Source: Gammaproteobacteria bacterium RIFCSPHIGHO2_12_FULL_63_22
GTDB lineage: Bacteria; Pseudomonadota; Gammaproteobacteria; Xanthomonadales; Xanthomonadaceae
Length of the DNA stretch: 35,485 nt
Reading direction: 5' to 3'
Assembly: GCA_001801685.1 (NCBI GenBank)
Contig: MGYJ01000011.1
Location: 1-35,485 of the forward strand
How positions within the stretch are numbered: the first letter of the stretch is position 1; each line of letters begins with the position of its first letter. The notes beneath the pieces were generated by a model. The model saw only the letters and a program-made list of their open reading frames with translations, did not search any database and was not told the origin of the DNA. A program made the position numbers and the translations under genes. Below are positions 16,122 through 25,116 of this stretch, in pieces.

Positions 16122-18014
16122 ATGTCCGCCTGGTCCCTCGACCGCGCCCGCCACACTTATTCCATCCCCTACTGGTCGGATGGTTATTTCGACGTGGACG
16201 ACCAGGGCCGCATGTGCGCGTTGCCGCGCGGCGCCGGCGGCCCGGTGCTGGCGCTGCCTGAAATCCTCGAACAAGCCACCGCGACCGGCCTGAAGCTGCC
16301 CTTGCTGTTGCGCTTCTCGGACATCCTGGGCGATCGCCTGCGCAAGATGCAGGCCGCGTTCAAGAAAGCCATGGACGAGCTCGATTACAGCGGCGGCTAC
16401 ACGGCCGTCTATCCGATCAAGGTCAACCAGCATTTCAACGTGGCCGGCGAACTGGCCGCGCAGGGGGACCAGGGCTTCGGCCTGGAAGCGGGTTCGAAAC
16501 CCGAGCTGATGGCCGTGCTCGGCCTGGCGCGCCCCGGCAGCATCGTCATCTGCAACGGCTACAAGGACCGCGAGTTCATTCGCCTCGCGCTGATCGGCCG
16601 CAAGCTGGGCCTGCAGACTTTCCTGGTCGTGGAAAAGCCGTCCGAGCTCGCCATCATCATCGAGGAAGCACAGGCACTGGGCGTGACGCCTGGCCTGGGC
16701 GTGCGCATGCGCCTGGCGTCGCTGGGTGCGGGCAAGTGGCAGAACAGCGGCGGCGACAAGGCCAAGTTCGGCCTCTCGCCGCGACAGGTGCTCGACCTGG
16801 TGGAAAAACTCAAGGCCGCCGACATGCTCGACGCCCTGCAGTTGCTGCATTTCCACATGGGCTCGCAGATTTCCAACGTGCGCGACATCGCCAGTGGCAT
16901 GCGCGAAGCCGTGCGCTACTTCGTCGAGCTCTCGCGCATGGGCTGCGGCATCCGCTACATGGACTCCGGCGGCGGCCTGGGCGTGGACTACGAAGGTACG
17001 CGCTCGCGCGGCTATTGCTCGATCAACTACGGCCTCGACCAGTTCGCGCACACGCTGGTGCAACCGCTGGCCGAAGCCTGCGTCGAATTTTCACTGGCAC
17101 CGCCGATGATGATCACCGAAGCGGGCCGCGCGATGACCGCGCACCACGCGGTGATGGTGGTGAACGTGTCGGAAGTCGAGCGTGCGCCGGAAGGTTCCGT
17201 GCCGCCCTTGCAACCCGCGGAGCCGGCCGTGCTTCGCCACCTGCGCGAAACGCATGCCGCGCTCGGCACCCGCCCGGTGCTGGAGCTATACCTGGAAGCA
17301 CAGCAGGCGCTGTCCGAAGGCCAGTCGCTTTACACGCTGGGACAACTTTCACTCCCGCAGCGTGCCCAACTGGACGACCTGTTCTACGCCATCGCCCACC
17401 ACGTGCGCAAACGGCTGACCGGTGAGGAAAAGAGCCATCGCGACGTGCTCGACGAACTCGACGAACGGCTGGTGGACAAGTACTTCGTCAATTTCTCGGT
17501 GTTCGAATCCATCCCCGATGTCTGGGCGATCGACCAGGTATTCCCGATCGTGCCGATCCGCCGCCTGGACGAGCAACCCGATCGTCGTGGCGTGATCGCC
17601 GACCTGACCTGCGACTCGGATGGACGCATCGACACCTATGTCGAATCCGAAACGCTCGACAGCTCCTTGCCGCTGCATAGCCCGAGGGTGGGCGAGAGCT
17701 ACCGCCTGGGCATCTTCCTCGTCGGCGCGTACCAGGAAACCCTGGGCGACATCCACAACCTGTTCGGCGACACCGACACGGCCAACGTGCGCCTGTCCGA
17801 CGACGGCGGCTACACGCTGGTGCGGCAACGTCGTGGCGACACTACCGATGTCATGCTCGACTACGTGGGTTACGCGCTGGACGACCTGCGCGACGCCTAT
17901 CGCGACAAGGTGAAGGCGGCAGGGCTGGGTGATGCCGAGTCTGGGCACATGCTTGATGCGCTGGAAGCCGGACTGACCGGCTACACCTACCTTCACGAAA
18001 CCGTGCACGAATAA
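16122..18014 (+). CDS. speA: Biosynthetic arginine decarboxylase
   Basis: Decarboxylates arginine to agmatine, the entry to putrescine in bacteria using the agmatine route; PLP enzyme of the alanine-racemase-like fold III. From ATG 16122 it has 630 residues, the normal SpeA size. The PLP-binding lysine lies in VYPIKVNQH (Lys100). Further motifs are GLEAGSKPELMAVL, ICNGYKDREFI, LHFHMGSQISNVRDI, MDSGGGLGVDYEGTRS, and near the C-terminus GAYQETLGDIHNLFGDTD. A TTG at 16101 would lengthen it by 7 residues, but the ATG has GGAG 8 bases upstream. It works with speE in the polyamine pathway; the next gene follows after 10 bases. Confidence 0.96.
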   Translation: MSAWSLDRARHTYSIPYWSDGYFDVDDQGRMCALPRGAGGPVLALPEILEQATATGLKLPLLLRFSDILGDRLRKMQAAFKKAMDELDYSGGYTAVYPIKVNQHFNVAGELAAQGDQGFGLEAGSKPELMAVLGLARPGSIVICNGYKDREFIRLALIGRKLGLQTFLVVEKPSELAIIIEEAQALGVTPGLGVRMRLASLGAGKWQNSGGDKAKFGLSPRQVLDLVEKLKAADMLDALQLLHFHMGSQISNVRDIASGMREAVRYFVELSRMGCGIRYMDSGGGLGVDYEGTRSRGYCSINYGLDQFAHTLVQPLAEACVEFSLAPPMMITEAGRAMTAHHAVMVVNVSEVERAPEGSVPPLQPAEPAVLRHLRETHAALGTRPVLELYLEAQQALSEGQSLYTLGQLSLPQRAQLDDLFYAIAHHVRKRLTGEEKSHRDVLDELDERLVDKYFVNFSVFESIPDVWAIDQVFPIVPIRRLDEQPDRRGVIADLTCDSDGRIDTYVESETLDSSLPLHSPRVGESYRLGIFLVGAYQETLGDIHNLFGDTDTANVRLSDDGGYTLVRQRRGDTTDVMLDYVGYALDDLRDAYRDKVKAAGLGDAESGHMLDALEAGLTGYTYLHETVHE

Positions 18015-18024
18015 GGGGCGGAGA

Positions 18025-18876
18025 ATGCGAACGGGATTCATCGGGCTGGGCGCGATGGGCCAGCCGCTGGCCGGCCACTTGCAGTCGCGCGGCCTGCTCA
18101 GCGTGGTCGGCAATCGCAGCGCGGGCAAGGCAGAACGGATAGCCACCGACTTGCTGGTGCGCGCCGCGGCCGGCGTGGATGATTTTTCCGACTGCGACGT
18201 GGTCGTGCTCTGCGTATCGGCCGATGCCGATGTGCTCGCCAACGTGCAAGCCCTGGCCACGGTGCTGGCGCCGGGAAGCGTGGTGATCGACCACTCCACG
18301 GTTGCCTCCGAAACGGCAAAAAAAGCGCATGCCCTGCTCGCGCAATCGGGCATCGGCTTCCTTGACGCGCCGGTATCGGGCGGTGTCGAGGGCGCGCGCA
18401 ACGGCAAGCTGTCCATCATGGTGGGTGGCGATGCTGCCGATCTTGAAAAAGCACGACCGGTGCTCGAGGCCTATGCATTGCGCATCACGCACATGGGTGG
18501 CCCGGGTAGCGGACAGGCCACCAAGGCCGTGAACCAGGTGTTGGTGGCGGGCATCGCGCAAGCAGTTTGCGAAGGCCTGGCGCTGGGCGAAAAGCTCGGC
18601 CTGGCGCCGGATCTCCTGGTGCCCACGCTGGCGGCCGGCGCGGCCGGCAACTGGTTCCTGGACAAGCGCGGCGCGACGATGCTGGCCGACAACTTCACGC
18701 CAGGCTTCAAGTCGGGGCTATTGCACAAGGACCTGCTGATCGTGCGCGAGATGGCGCGCGCCGCGGGAATCCGCAGCACAGTCATAGACCAATCGATTGC
18801 CGACTACGGCGAATTGATGCAGCGCGGGTTCGGCGACGAAGACACCTCCGCGCTGATCCGCCTCAAGCGCGGCTAG
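18025..18876 (+). CDS. NAD(P)-dependent oxidoreductase, 3-hydroxyisobutyrate dehydrogenase family
   Basis: A 283-residue beta-hydroxyacid dehydrogenase. The N-terminal Rossmann domain starts at once with GFIGLGAMGQPLAGHL. The family substrate-binding signature appears as FLDAPVSGGVEGARNGKLSI (about 112-131), and the catalytic lysine lies in GSGQATKAVNQ (about 161-171), followed by the all-helical C-terminal domain (FKSGLLHKDLLIVREMA). It begins 10 bases after speA and is probably cotranscribed. Substrate cannot be read: 3-hydroxyisobutyrate, tartronate semialdehyde, glyoxylate/succinic semialdehyde reductase and similar roles are all possible. Confidence 0.9.
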   Translation: MRTGFIGLGAMGQPLAGHLQSRGLLSVVGNRSAGKAERIATDLLVRAAAGVDDFSDCDVVVLCVSADADVLANVQALATVLAPGSVVIDHSTVASETAKKAHALLAQSGIGFLDAPVSGGVEGARNGKLSIMVGGDAADLEKARPVLEAYALRITHMGGPGSGQATKAVNQVLVAGIAQAVCEGLALGEKLGLAPDLLVPTLAAGAAGNWFLDKRGATMLADNFTPGFKSGLLHKDLLIVREMARAAGIRSTVIDQSIADYGELMQRGFGDEDTSALIRLKRG

Positions 18877-18899
18877 CCGCGCCGCTCCGCGCGCGCTCC

Positions 18900-19568
18900 T
18901 TACTTGACCTTGATGGCCTGCGCGGTGATGCCGTGGTTGGCCAGCGCCTGCTTGGCGGCGGCCAATGCGCTCGCATTCGGGTACGGCCCCATGCGCACGC
19001 GATGCACGGTGTTGCCGTTGATCTGCGCCACTTCGACCCGTGCGATTTCGCCGGTGAGTGCGATCTTCGCCTTCAGTGCTTCGGCCTCCGTGCTGCCGCG
19101 GAACGCGCCGGCCTGGATCAGGTAGCGCGGTCCCTCGCTGCTGGTGGTTGCTGCGGTCGGCGCGGTGGGCGCCGGATCAACGGTGCTGGCCACTGTCGAG
19201 GCGGCCGCATCGCCGGTCGTAGCCGTCGGCGTCGTCGCATCCACCGGCGTCGGTGGCTTGGCCGCTTCCGCGCGCGCCTGCGCATCGAGCTCGGCGTCCG
19301 GAATCACTACTTCCTTCTCGGGCAGCAGCGTGTAGAAATCGTACTTGGGCTTCGGCTTGTCGGGCGCGACCTCTTCGCCGCGCGTTGCACGCGCCTGCGC
19401 CTGCGGATCGGGCTGCGGCAGCGTGCTCGCCGGCTTGCCCCACTTGTCCTTGAACTGCAGGTAGCCGAACACCACGGCGCCCATCAGCAATCCGGCGATC
19501 AGCCAGACCCATCCCGGTGTCCCTGAGCTGCGGCCACTGCGCCGCGCCTGGTTCTTGGCACGTGCCAT
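18900..19568 (-). CDS. SPOR-domain membrane protein (FtsN-like)
   Basis: A 222-residue bitopic protein: a basic cytoplasmic tail (MARAKNQARRSGRSS), one transmembrane helix (about 19-37), a Pro/Ala/Thr-rich periplasmic linker (about 45-140) and a C-terminal SPOR domain (about 145-220: YLIQAGAFRGSTEAEALKAK, VHRVRMGPYPNASAL). SPOR domains bind glycan strands lacking stem peptides at division septa, so a role in septal peptidoglycan is likely; the architecture resembles FtsN or a DedD-like protein. Its ATG directly follows the argS stop (TAAATG), so translation is coupled. The argS-SPOR pairing is also seen in other gammaproteobacteria. Confidence 0.92.
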   Translation of the reverse strand: MARAKNQARRSGRSSGTPGWVWLIAGLLMGAVVFGYLQFKDKWGKPASTLPQPDPQAQARATRGEEVAPDKPKPKYDFYTLLPEKEVVIPDAELDAQARAEAAKPPTPVDATTPTATTGDAAASTVASTVDPAPTAPTAATTSSEGPRYLIQAGAFRGSTEAEALKAKIALTGEIARVEVAQINGNTVHRVRMGPYPNASALAAAKQALANHGITAQAIKVK

Positions 19569-21332
19569 TTACATCGTCTCCGGAGCCGACACGCCCAGCA
19601 GGGCGAGGCCGTTGGCCAATACTTGCTGCGTGGCCTTGCACAAGCCAAGGCGCGCGTGTCGCGTTTCTTCCTCGGCGGTCAGGATCGGCAGCGCGTTGTA
19701 GAACGCGTGGAACGCCGCTGCCGTATCGCGCAGGTAATGCGCCATTACCTGCGGCGCGCGGCCAGCGGCGGCCGATTCGACCATTTCCGGGAAGCGCATC
19801 AGCTCCACCAGCAACACGTCCTCGGCCTCGCTGGTCAACAACTTGCGCGCCGAGACGGCGGCGCTGTCGTTGTAGGCCAGCTGCTTTTCCTTCAGCTGGC
19901 GGAACAGGCTGGCGATGCGCGCGTGCGCATACTGGATGTAATAGACCGGGTTGTCGTTGGAGTGGCTCTTGGCCAGTTCCAGGTCGAAGTCCAGGTGCTG
20001 GTCGTTGCTGCGCATCACGTAGAAGAAACGTGCCGCGTCGGTGCCCACTTCCTCGCGCAATTCGCGCAGGGTCACGAAGCTGCCGGCGCGCGTGGACATC
20101 TGCACGCGCTCGTGGCCGCGATACAGGATGGCGAACTGCACCAGCTGGATCTCGATCTTGGCCGGGTCCAGGCCCATGCCCTGCGCCGCTGCCTTCAGGC
20201 GGGCGATGTAGCCGTGGTGGTCGGCGCCCAGCACATACAGCGCGCGATCGAAGCCGCGTTCGAACTTGGACAGCAGGTAACCGATGTCGGAGGCGAAATA
20301 GGTGGTCGCGCCGTTCTCGCGGATCAGCACGCGGTCCTTGTCATCGCCGAAGCTGGTGGCGCGGAACCACAGCGCGCCGTCCAGCTCGAACAGGTGGCCC
20401 TGCTCGCGCAATCGTTCGATGGCGTGTTGCACGTAGCCATCGGTGGTCAGCGAGCGCTCCGAGAAGAAGTTGTCGTGCACCACGCCGAAGCCGAGCAGGT
20501 CGCTGCGGATGTCGGCCAGGCACCAGTGCAGGCCGGCATCGAACACGATCCGGTAGTCGGGGGCGCCGAGCAGCTTGCGCGCGCGCGCGATCAGCGCGTC
20601 CACGTGCAGTTCCTTGTCGCCGCCCTCGGTTTCGTCGGCGGGCAGGCCGTCGGTGATGTCCAGCGCGCTGAAGCGCAGCCGGTCGCCTTCCTTCGCGCGC
20701 AGGCTGCGTGCGATTTCCGATACGTACTCGCCCTTGTAGCCGTTGTCCGGGAAGCGCACGTTCACGCCGCTAAGTTCGTGGTAACGCAGCCACACGCTTA
20801 CCGCCAGGATGTCCATCTGCCGGCCGGCGTCGTTCACGTAGTACTCGCGCTGCACCTTGTGGCCGGCCGCTTCCAGCAGGTTGGCGACCGATGCGCCGTA
20901 CGCCGCGCCGCGACCGTGGCCCACATGCAGGGGGCCGTTCGGATTGGCCGAGACGAATTCCACGGTCACCGAATCGCGCGACCCGGGCGTCTGTCGTCCG
21001 TATTCCGCGCCTTGTTCGAACACGCGGCGCACCGTCGCCAGGCGACAGGGCTGCGAAATCTTGAAGTTGATGAAGCCCGGCCCGGCGATTTCGATCCTGG
21101 ACACGTGCTGCGTCTCGCCAAAATTGGCGACCAGTGCTTCGGCCAATTCGCGCGGCTTCATGCCGGCGGGCTTGGCCAGCAGCAGGGCGATGTTGGTCGC
21201 GTAGTCGCCGTGCTCGCGCGATTTGGTCCGCTCGATCACGTAATCGGGGGTAGCCAGGTCCTGGGGAATGCGTTCCTGGCGACGCAGATCCAGCAGGGCC
21301 TGGGCAACCAGTTCGCGCAAATGCTCTTTCAC
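19569..21332 (-). CDS. argS: Arginyl-tRNA synthetase
   Basis: Charges tRNA-Arg; class I synthetase, 587 residues from the GTG at 21330-21332. The N-terminal Add-1 domain begins VKEHLRELVAQALLDLRRQE, aligning with the start of other proteobacterial ArgS proteins and supporting GTG over the longer reading to 21410. The HIGH motif appears as HVGH at 136-139 in ANPNGPLHVGHGRGAAYGAS. A degenerate KMSK-like MSTRAG follows RGHERVQ. The C-terminal DALR anticodon-binding domain ends NGLALLGVSAPETM. The gene is followed without a gap by the SPOR-domain gene. The GTG lacks a clear ribosome-binding site (see the leader entry). Confidence 0.97.
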   Translation of the reverse strand: MKEHLRELVAQALLDLRRQERIPQDLATPDYVIERTKSREHGDYATNIALLLAKPAGMKPRELAEALVANFGETQHVSRIEIAGPGFINFKISQPCRLATVRRVFEQGAEYGRQTPGSRDSVTVEFVSANPNGPLHVGHGRGAAYGASVANLLEAAGHKVQREYYVNDAGRQMDILAVSVWLRYHELSGVNVRFPDNGYKGEYVSEIARSLRAKEGDRLRFSALDITDGLPADETEGGDKELHVDALIARARKLLGAPDYRIVFDAGLHWCLADIRSDLLGFGVVHDNFFSERSLTTDGYVQHAIERLREQGHLFELDGALWFRATSFGDDKDRVLIRENGATTYFASDIGYLLSKFERGFDRALYVLGADHHGYIARLKAAAQGMGLDPAKIEIQLVQFAILYRGHERVQMSTRAGSFVTLRELREEVGTDAARFFYVMRSNDQHLDFDLELAKSHSNDNPVYYIQYAHARIASLFRQLKEKQLAYNDSAAVSARKLLTSEAEDVLLVELMRFPEMVESAAAGRAPQVMAHYLRDTAAAFHAFYNALPILTAEEETRHARLGLCKATQQVLANGLALLGVSAPETM

Positions 21333-21367
21333 GGGGCGTTTTTCATAGGGGCGAGCCGGATATTGTA
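21329..21367 (-). promoter_or_regulatory. argS leader: -10 box and five-codon minigene overlapping the GTG start
   Basis: On the minus strand TACAAT (21362-21367) is a good -10. About 15 bases further, an ATG at 21344-21346 opens ATG AAA AAC GCC CCG TGA, whose TGA overlaps the argS GTG (GTGA, 21329-21332). argS itself has no evident Shine-Dalgarno, so coupling from this tiny frame is possible. It may also be chance. Confidence 0.35.
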
Positions 21368-21440
21368 ACGCGGCCACGGCTCGGTTCCGGCCGCCCGGCC
21401 GGGCTGTCACGTGGTATTCATCGCCCGCGTGCAGACTGGG

Positions 21441-21522
21441 AGCCGGAAGAGAGAGTTGGATTCCGGCGGGTCACACCGCTCGGGCAAGCGCCGGCACCGG
21501 GAAACCGGGGCCGGTTTTTTTT
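21441..21522 (+). ncRNA. Candidate small RNA ending in an orphan intrinsic terminator
   Basis: No plus-strand gene precedes this terminator for 2.5 kb, yet it is a textbook one. Just upstream a perfect 7-base stem, GCCGGAA (21442-21448) with TTCCGGC (21461-21467), encloses a 12-base loop rich in GAGAG and containing GGA. Together with the terminator stem this looks like a two-hairpin RNA. The 5' end is unknown; TATTCA (21415-21420) could be a -10 but no -35 matches. It lies between the argS promoter and the convergent end of the HD gene. Confidence 0.4.
21491..21522 (+). terminator. Rho-independent terminator, plus-strand orientation
   Basis: CCGGCACCGG (21491-21500), a GAAA tetraloop, CCGGGGCCGG (21505-21514) with a single A-G mismatch, then eight T residues (21515-21522). 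The T-run lies only on the plus side, so it stops plus-strand transcription rather than the minus-strand HD gene that ends at 21543. Confidence 0.75.
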
Positions 21523-21542
21523 GCCCCGGATCATCCGACCAC

Positions 21543-22568
21543 CTAGCGGGCGCCGGTCAACTCGCTGAATGCCGAAATGACCTGGTCGCCGTTTGCCGGC
21601 CCTTGCGCCTCGAACTTCGCCAGCATCGCGGCCGTGGTCTCGCGCACCCGCTGCCCGTTGCGCAGCTTGCCGGGGCCGAACACCCGTTCGCCCTCGCGCG
21701 AATTGAAGCGATGCAATTCGTGGAAGTAGCGTTCCTGGCCCACGCCGAGGAAATCGAGGCAGGGTTGCGCCGACTCGGGCCTGTCCAGGGCGCGACCGAA
21801 TCGCATCTCCCGTTCGCGGCAGAGCCGGATCGCGGTTTCGCAAAGCTGCACGAAATCCTCGCCCACGTTGGCGGTATCGAGATCGGCGGCAACCCGTGCC
21901 AAGCGCTCGCCGCGACGGGCGTCGGCATCGGCGCGCCAGCGCGGCAATGCGCTGTCTAGCCACAGGGCCAGGCCCCGGGCCAGGGCGCCGCCTGCAATAT
22001 TCGGCAGTTCGTCGGTAGCCGGGTCTTCCACCACCACGGGCCGCGCGTCGAAGGTGCTGCCGGCAATCATCAGTTCGATCGCGACGAACTGGGCGCGATC
22101 GGCGACCCGGTCGAAGCCGCAGGCGGTGAGGATGCGAAGCGTCTCGGCGATGCTGGCCGCTTCATTGCCGCCGACCGGGCCGGGTACGTCCACGGTTTCG
22201 CGCTGGCGCAGGTCGTGGCAGGCGGCGAACACGAGAAGCATGTCCACGTCGCCGGGTCCCGGCGCTGCCTCGCCCATGCCCTCGACCATGCGCAGCAGGC
22301 GCCGTTGGCCGACTTCAAGGACATGGGTTTCGTTGTGGTAGGCGTGCTGGTCGTTACCGAAGCTGCCGTGGCGCAAGCCCAGGCGCGCCGCGCCCAGCAC
22401 CGCCGCGTCCAGCGCGCGAGGATCGCCGGCGAAGCGCGTAGCTACGTCAGACAGGCTTTCGACCAGGTCGGGCCGCTTCGATGCCAGCAACGCGCGCGCG
22501 GCAGCCGCGTCGGGCAAGGCGAGCTCGATGGCGTCCGCGGGATACAGAGTGGAGTAACCGAGAAGCAA
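21543..22568 (-). CDS. HD-domain-like putative metal-dependent hydrolase
   Basis: About 341 residues if the TTG at 22566-22568 is used. The visible HD-type metal-ligand pattern is NETHVLEV (first His), FAACHDLRQ (the HD pair) and GGNEAASIAETL, with later helices of the same fold. This suggests a phosphohydrolase acting on a nucleotide or signalling molecule, but no partner domain identifies the substrate. TTG is preferred because AGGCGG stands 5 bases upstream and a CATACT -10 (22600-22605) lies just before. An ATG at 22688 would add 40 unconvincing residues and overlap the end of radC by 41 bases. The coding frame itself is certain; the start is not. Confidence 0.75.
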   Translation of the reverse strand: MLLGYSTLYPADAIELALPDAAAARALLASKRPDLVESLSDVATRFAGDPRALDAAVLGAARLGLRHGSFGNDQHAYHNETHVLEVGQRRLLRMVEGMGEAAPGPGDVDMLLVFAACHDLRQRETVDVPGPVGGNEAASIAETLRILTACGFDRVADRAQFVAIELMIAGSTFDARPVVVEDPATDELPNIAGGALARGLALWLDSALPRWRADADARRGERLARVAADLDTANVGEDFVQLCETAIRLCREREMRFGRALDRPESAQPCLDFLGVGQERYFHELHRFNSREGERVFGPGKLRNGQRVRETTAAMLAKFEAQGPANGDQVISAFSELTGAR

Positions 22569-22647
22569 GCTAGCCGCCTGGCGACAGGGTGACGGCGGCA
22601 GTATGACGCAATGCGCCGCGTTGACCAGTCCAGGGGAGGCCCCGGGA

Positions 22648-23322
22648 CTAAAGCCAACCGCGCCGGGCCATGGACGTTGGATCGCCATCGCCGACGATGA
22701 AGTGGTCCAGCACCCGGACCTCGACCAGGGCCAGGGCCTGCTTGAGCCGGGCTGTTACCGCCCGGTCGGCCGCGCTTGCCTCGGGATTCCCGCTGGGGTG
22801 GTTGTGCCCGAAGATGACGGCGGCCGCGTTGTGCGCCAGGCAGCGCCGCGCGACCTCGCGCGGATGGACCTCGGAGCCATCCAGCGTGCCGCGGAACAAC
22901 TCCTCGTAGGCCAGCACCCGGTGCCGCGTGTCCAGGAACAGGCAGGCGAAGACTTCGTGGGGAAGCGGTCGAAGCTTGCGGGCGAAGTAGGCGCCGGCCT
23001 GGTCCGGGTCGGCCAGTGCTTCACCACGCTGCAATTGCTGCCCCAGGTGCCGGGTGCCGAGCTCCAGCGCCGCCACCAGGGCGCAAGCCCGGGCCGGGCC
23101 CAGGCCGCGCAGCTTGGCGAGCTCGCCGCTGGGTCGGTCGAGCAAGCCGCGCAGGCCGCCGCACTCCGACAGCAACTGCCGGCCCAGGTCCACCGCACTC
23201 TGGCCGCGTGGACCGCAGCCTATGAAGATGGCCAGCAGCTCGGCATCCGACAGGGCCGGTGCGCCGCGCGACAGGAGCTTCTCCCTCGGTCTCTCGTCTT
23301 CAGGCCAATCACGAATGTGCAT
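22648..23322 (-). CDS. radC: RadC family protein (JAB/MPN domain)
   Basis: 224 residues from the ATG at 23322. An N-terminal UPF0758 helical part ([31 protein letters not shown]) contains a helix-hairpin-helix-like [10 protein letters not shown]. The C-terminal JAB1/MPN metalloprotease-like domain has the metal-binding [14 protein letters not shown], where the two His and the downstream Asp are the ligands, ending [17 protein letters not shown]. Despite its name, RadC has no agreed role in DNA repair. The ATG at 23322 matches the N-terminus of xanthomonad homologues; ATG 23337 or 23376 would give longer forms. It diverges from coaBC. Confidence 0.93.
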   Translation of the reverse strand: MHIRDWPEDERPREKLLSRGAPALSDAELLAIFIGCGPRGQSAVDLGRQLLSECGGLRGLLDRPSGELAKLRGLGPARACALVAALELGTRHLGQQLQRGEALADPDQAGAYFARKLRPLPHEVFACLFLDTRHRVLAYEELFRGTLDGSEVHPREVARRCLAHNAAAVIFGHNHPSGNPEASAADRAVTARLKQALALVEVRVLDHFIVGDGDPTSMARRGWL

Positions 23323-23417
23323 GTGACTATCGTGCATGGGCCCGGCGGGCGGCGGGGTCGGGAATCGCCGCGTCATCGGGTAAGCTAAGCCGCAATCGAA
23401 GCGGAGTTGTCTCGACG

Positions 23418-24623
23418 ATGAGTGGCTTGGCTGGACAGCGGATCCTGTTGGGCGTGACCGGTGGAATCGCTGCCTACAAGGCTGCCGACCTCGCGCGCCG
23501 TTTGCAGGACGCGGGCGCGCAGGTGCAGGTCGTGATGACCGATGCCGCCACGCAGTTCGTCACGCCGATGACCTTCCAGGCACTCACTGGCCGGCCCGTG
23601 CGCAGCTCCCTGTGGGATGCCGCCGCGGAAGCCGCGATGGGCCATATCGAACTGGCCCGGTGGGCCGACCGCATCGTCATCGCACCCGCCAGCGCCGATC
23701 TCATCGCGCGACTCGCGCAAGGCATGGGCAGCGATCTGCTCAGCACCATCTGCCTGGCCAGCGAGGCGCCGATCGCGCTCGCGCCGGCAATGAATCGCGT
23801 GATGTGGGCCAACGCCGCAACCCAGGCCAACGTTGCTACGTTGCGCGCCCGCGGCATGCAGGTGCTTGGCCCCGGGGACGGCGACCAGGCCTGCGGCGAA
23901 GTCGGCGCCGGCCGAATGCTCGAACCGATGCAGATCGTCAACGCGCTCGATACCAGCGCCGCGCCGGCGCTGCTGGCTGGACGCCGCTTGCTTATCAGCG
24001 CCGGCCCGACGTTCGAAGACCTCGACCCGGTACGTTTCCTGGGCAACCGCAGTTCCGGGAAGATGGGCTTCGCACTGGCGGCGGAAGCCTCGCGCATGGG
24101 CGCGCAAGTTACGCTGGTCGCCGGCCCGGTATCGCTGTGCACGCCTGATCGCGTGCAACGCATCGATGTCCGCCGCGCGGTGCAGATGCGCGATGCCGTC
24201 ATCGCCGCGCTGCCCGGCCAGGATGTCTTCATCAGCGCCGCCGCCGTGGCCGACTACATGCCGGCGCAAACCGAATCGCGCAAGATCAAGAAGACCGCGG
24301 CATCCCTTTCACTCGAGCTCGTGCGCACCCCTGACATCGTTTCCGAAGTGGCCCGGCATGCACAGCGGCCGACGCTGGTGGTCGGATTTGCCGCGGAAAC
24401 CAACGACGTCGAGCAACACGCGCTCGGCAAGCTGAAATCCAAGGGGCTCGACCTGATCGCGGCCAATGACGTGGCGGCGGAAGGCATCGGGTTCGAGAGT
24501 GATGACAATGCGCTGACGGTTTATTCCACGAGCGATCGACATGCGATCGAGCGGGGGTCGAAGAGCGAAGTTGCGCGGCGGCTGTTGGAGTTGATAGCTG
24601 CGCGGCTGGAGTCGGGCGCTTGA
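23418..24623 (+). CDS. coaBC: Bifunctional phosphopantothenoylcysteine decarboxylase/phosphopantothenate-cysteine ligase
   Basis: Carries two consecutive steps of coenzyme A synthesis, 401 residues from ATG 23418. The CoaC half (about 1-190) is a flavin-dependent decarboxylase with [18 protein letters not shown], the catalytic His76 in [11 protein letters not shown], and the PAMNRVMW substrate signature at 123-130. The CoaB half (about 195-401) begins [20 protein letters not shown], then [12 protein letters not shown], and has the ligase elements AAVADYMPA and VGFAAET. The longer reading from 23259 runs into the divergent radC start and is not used. GGAG precedes the ATG. The stop overlaps the dut start (TTGA), so the genes are translationally coupled. 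Confidence 0.96.
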   Translation: MSGLAGQRILLGVTGGIAAYKAADLARRLQDAGAQVQVVMTDAATQFVTPMTFQALTGRPVRSSLWDAAAEAAMGHIELARWADRIVIAPASADLIARLAQGMGSDLLSTICLASEAPIALAPAMNRVMWANAATQANVATLRARGMQVLGPGDGDQACGEVGAGRMLEPMQIVNALDTSAAPALLAGRRLLISAGPTFEDLDPVRFLGNRSSGKMGFALAAEASRMGAQVTLVAGPVSLCTPDRVQRIDVRRAVQMRDAVIAALPGQDVFISAAAVADYMPAQTESRKIKKTAASLSLELVRTPDIVSEVARHAQRPTLVVGFAAETNDVEQHALGKLKSKGLDLIAANDVAAEGIGFESDDNALTVYSTSDRHAIERGSKSEVARRLLELIAARLESGA

Positions 24624-25078
24624 AAGGGGTCGTTGAGCTGAAGGTGCTTGATGCCCGACTCGGCCGCGAGTTCCCGATTCCCGACTATGCCACCGCCCAC
24701 TCCGCAGGCATGGACCTGCGCGCGATGTGCGACGGCCCGCTGGAGTTGGCGCCGGGCGAAGCCCAACTCGTGCCCACTGGCATGGCCATTCACATTGGCG
24801 ACCCGGGCCTGTGCGCGATGATCTTGCCGCGCTCGGGACTGGGCCACAAACAAGGGCTGGTGCTTGGCAACCTGGTTGGATTGATCGACGCCGACTACCA
24901 GGGGCCGCTGATGGTCAGCCTGTGGAATCGGGGGCAGAATCGCCAGACCGTGCAGCCGGGCGATCGCATCGCGCAGTTGGTCCTGATGCCGGTGGTTCGC
25001 GCCAGCTTCCGGGTCGTGGAACAATTCGAACAAAGTGAACGCGGTGTTGGCGGTTTCGGCCACACCGGCGTGCGTTGA
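24620..25078 (+). CDS. dut: Deoxyuridine 5'-triphosphate nucleotidohydrolase
   Basis: Hydrolyses dUTP to dUMP and pyrophosphate, keeping uracil out of DNA and feeding dTMP synthesis; homotrimer. All five dUTPase motifs are present in 152 residues: [27 protein letters not shown] with the catalytic Asp, [12 protein letters not shown], and the C-terminal [10 protein letters not shown]. The start is a TTG overlapping the coaBC stop by 4 bases; no ATG exists between it and the first motif, so TTG is the best choice. The coaBC-dut-phosphomannomutase order is familiar in gammaproteobacteria. Confidence 0.95.
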   Translation: MKGVVELKVLDARLGREFPIPDYATAHSAGMDLRAMCDGPLELAPGEAQLVPTGMAIHIGDPGLCAMILPRSGLGHKQGLVLGNLVGLIDADYQGPLMVSLWNRGQNRQTVQPGDRIAQLVLMPVVRASFRVVEQFEQSERGVGGFGHTGVR

Positions 25079-25116
25079 CGGGCACGGGATAATCCCGCGC
25101 CCATCCAGGGGGACAC

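Noticed and set aside
19623-21368. 581-codon plus-strand frame antisense to argS
   Set aside because: argS is certain on the other strand; this frame has no motif and shadow-like composition.
21392-21403. GCCCGGCCGGGC 12-base palindrome upstream of argS
   Set aside because: Perfect, but such palindromes arise easily in very GC-rich DNA and no repeat copy or functional context was seen.
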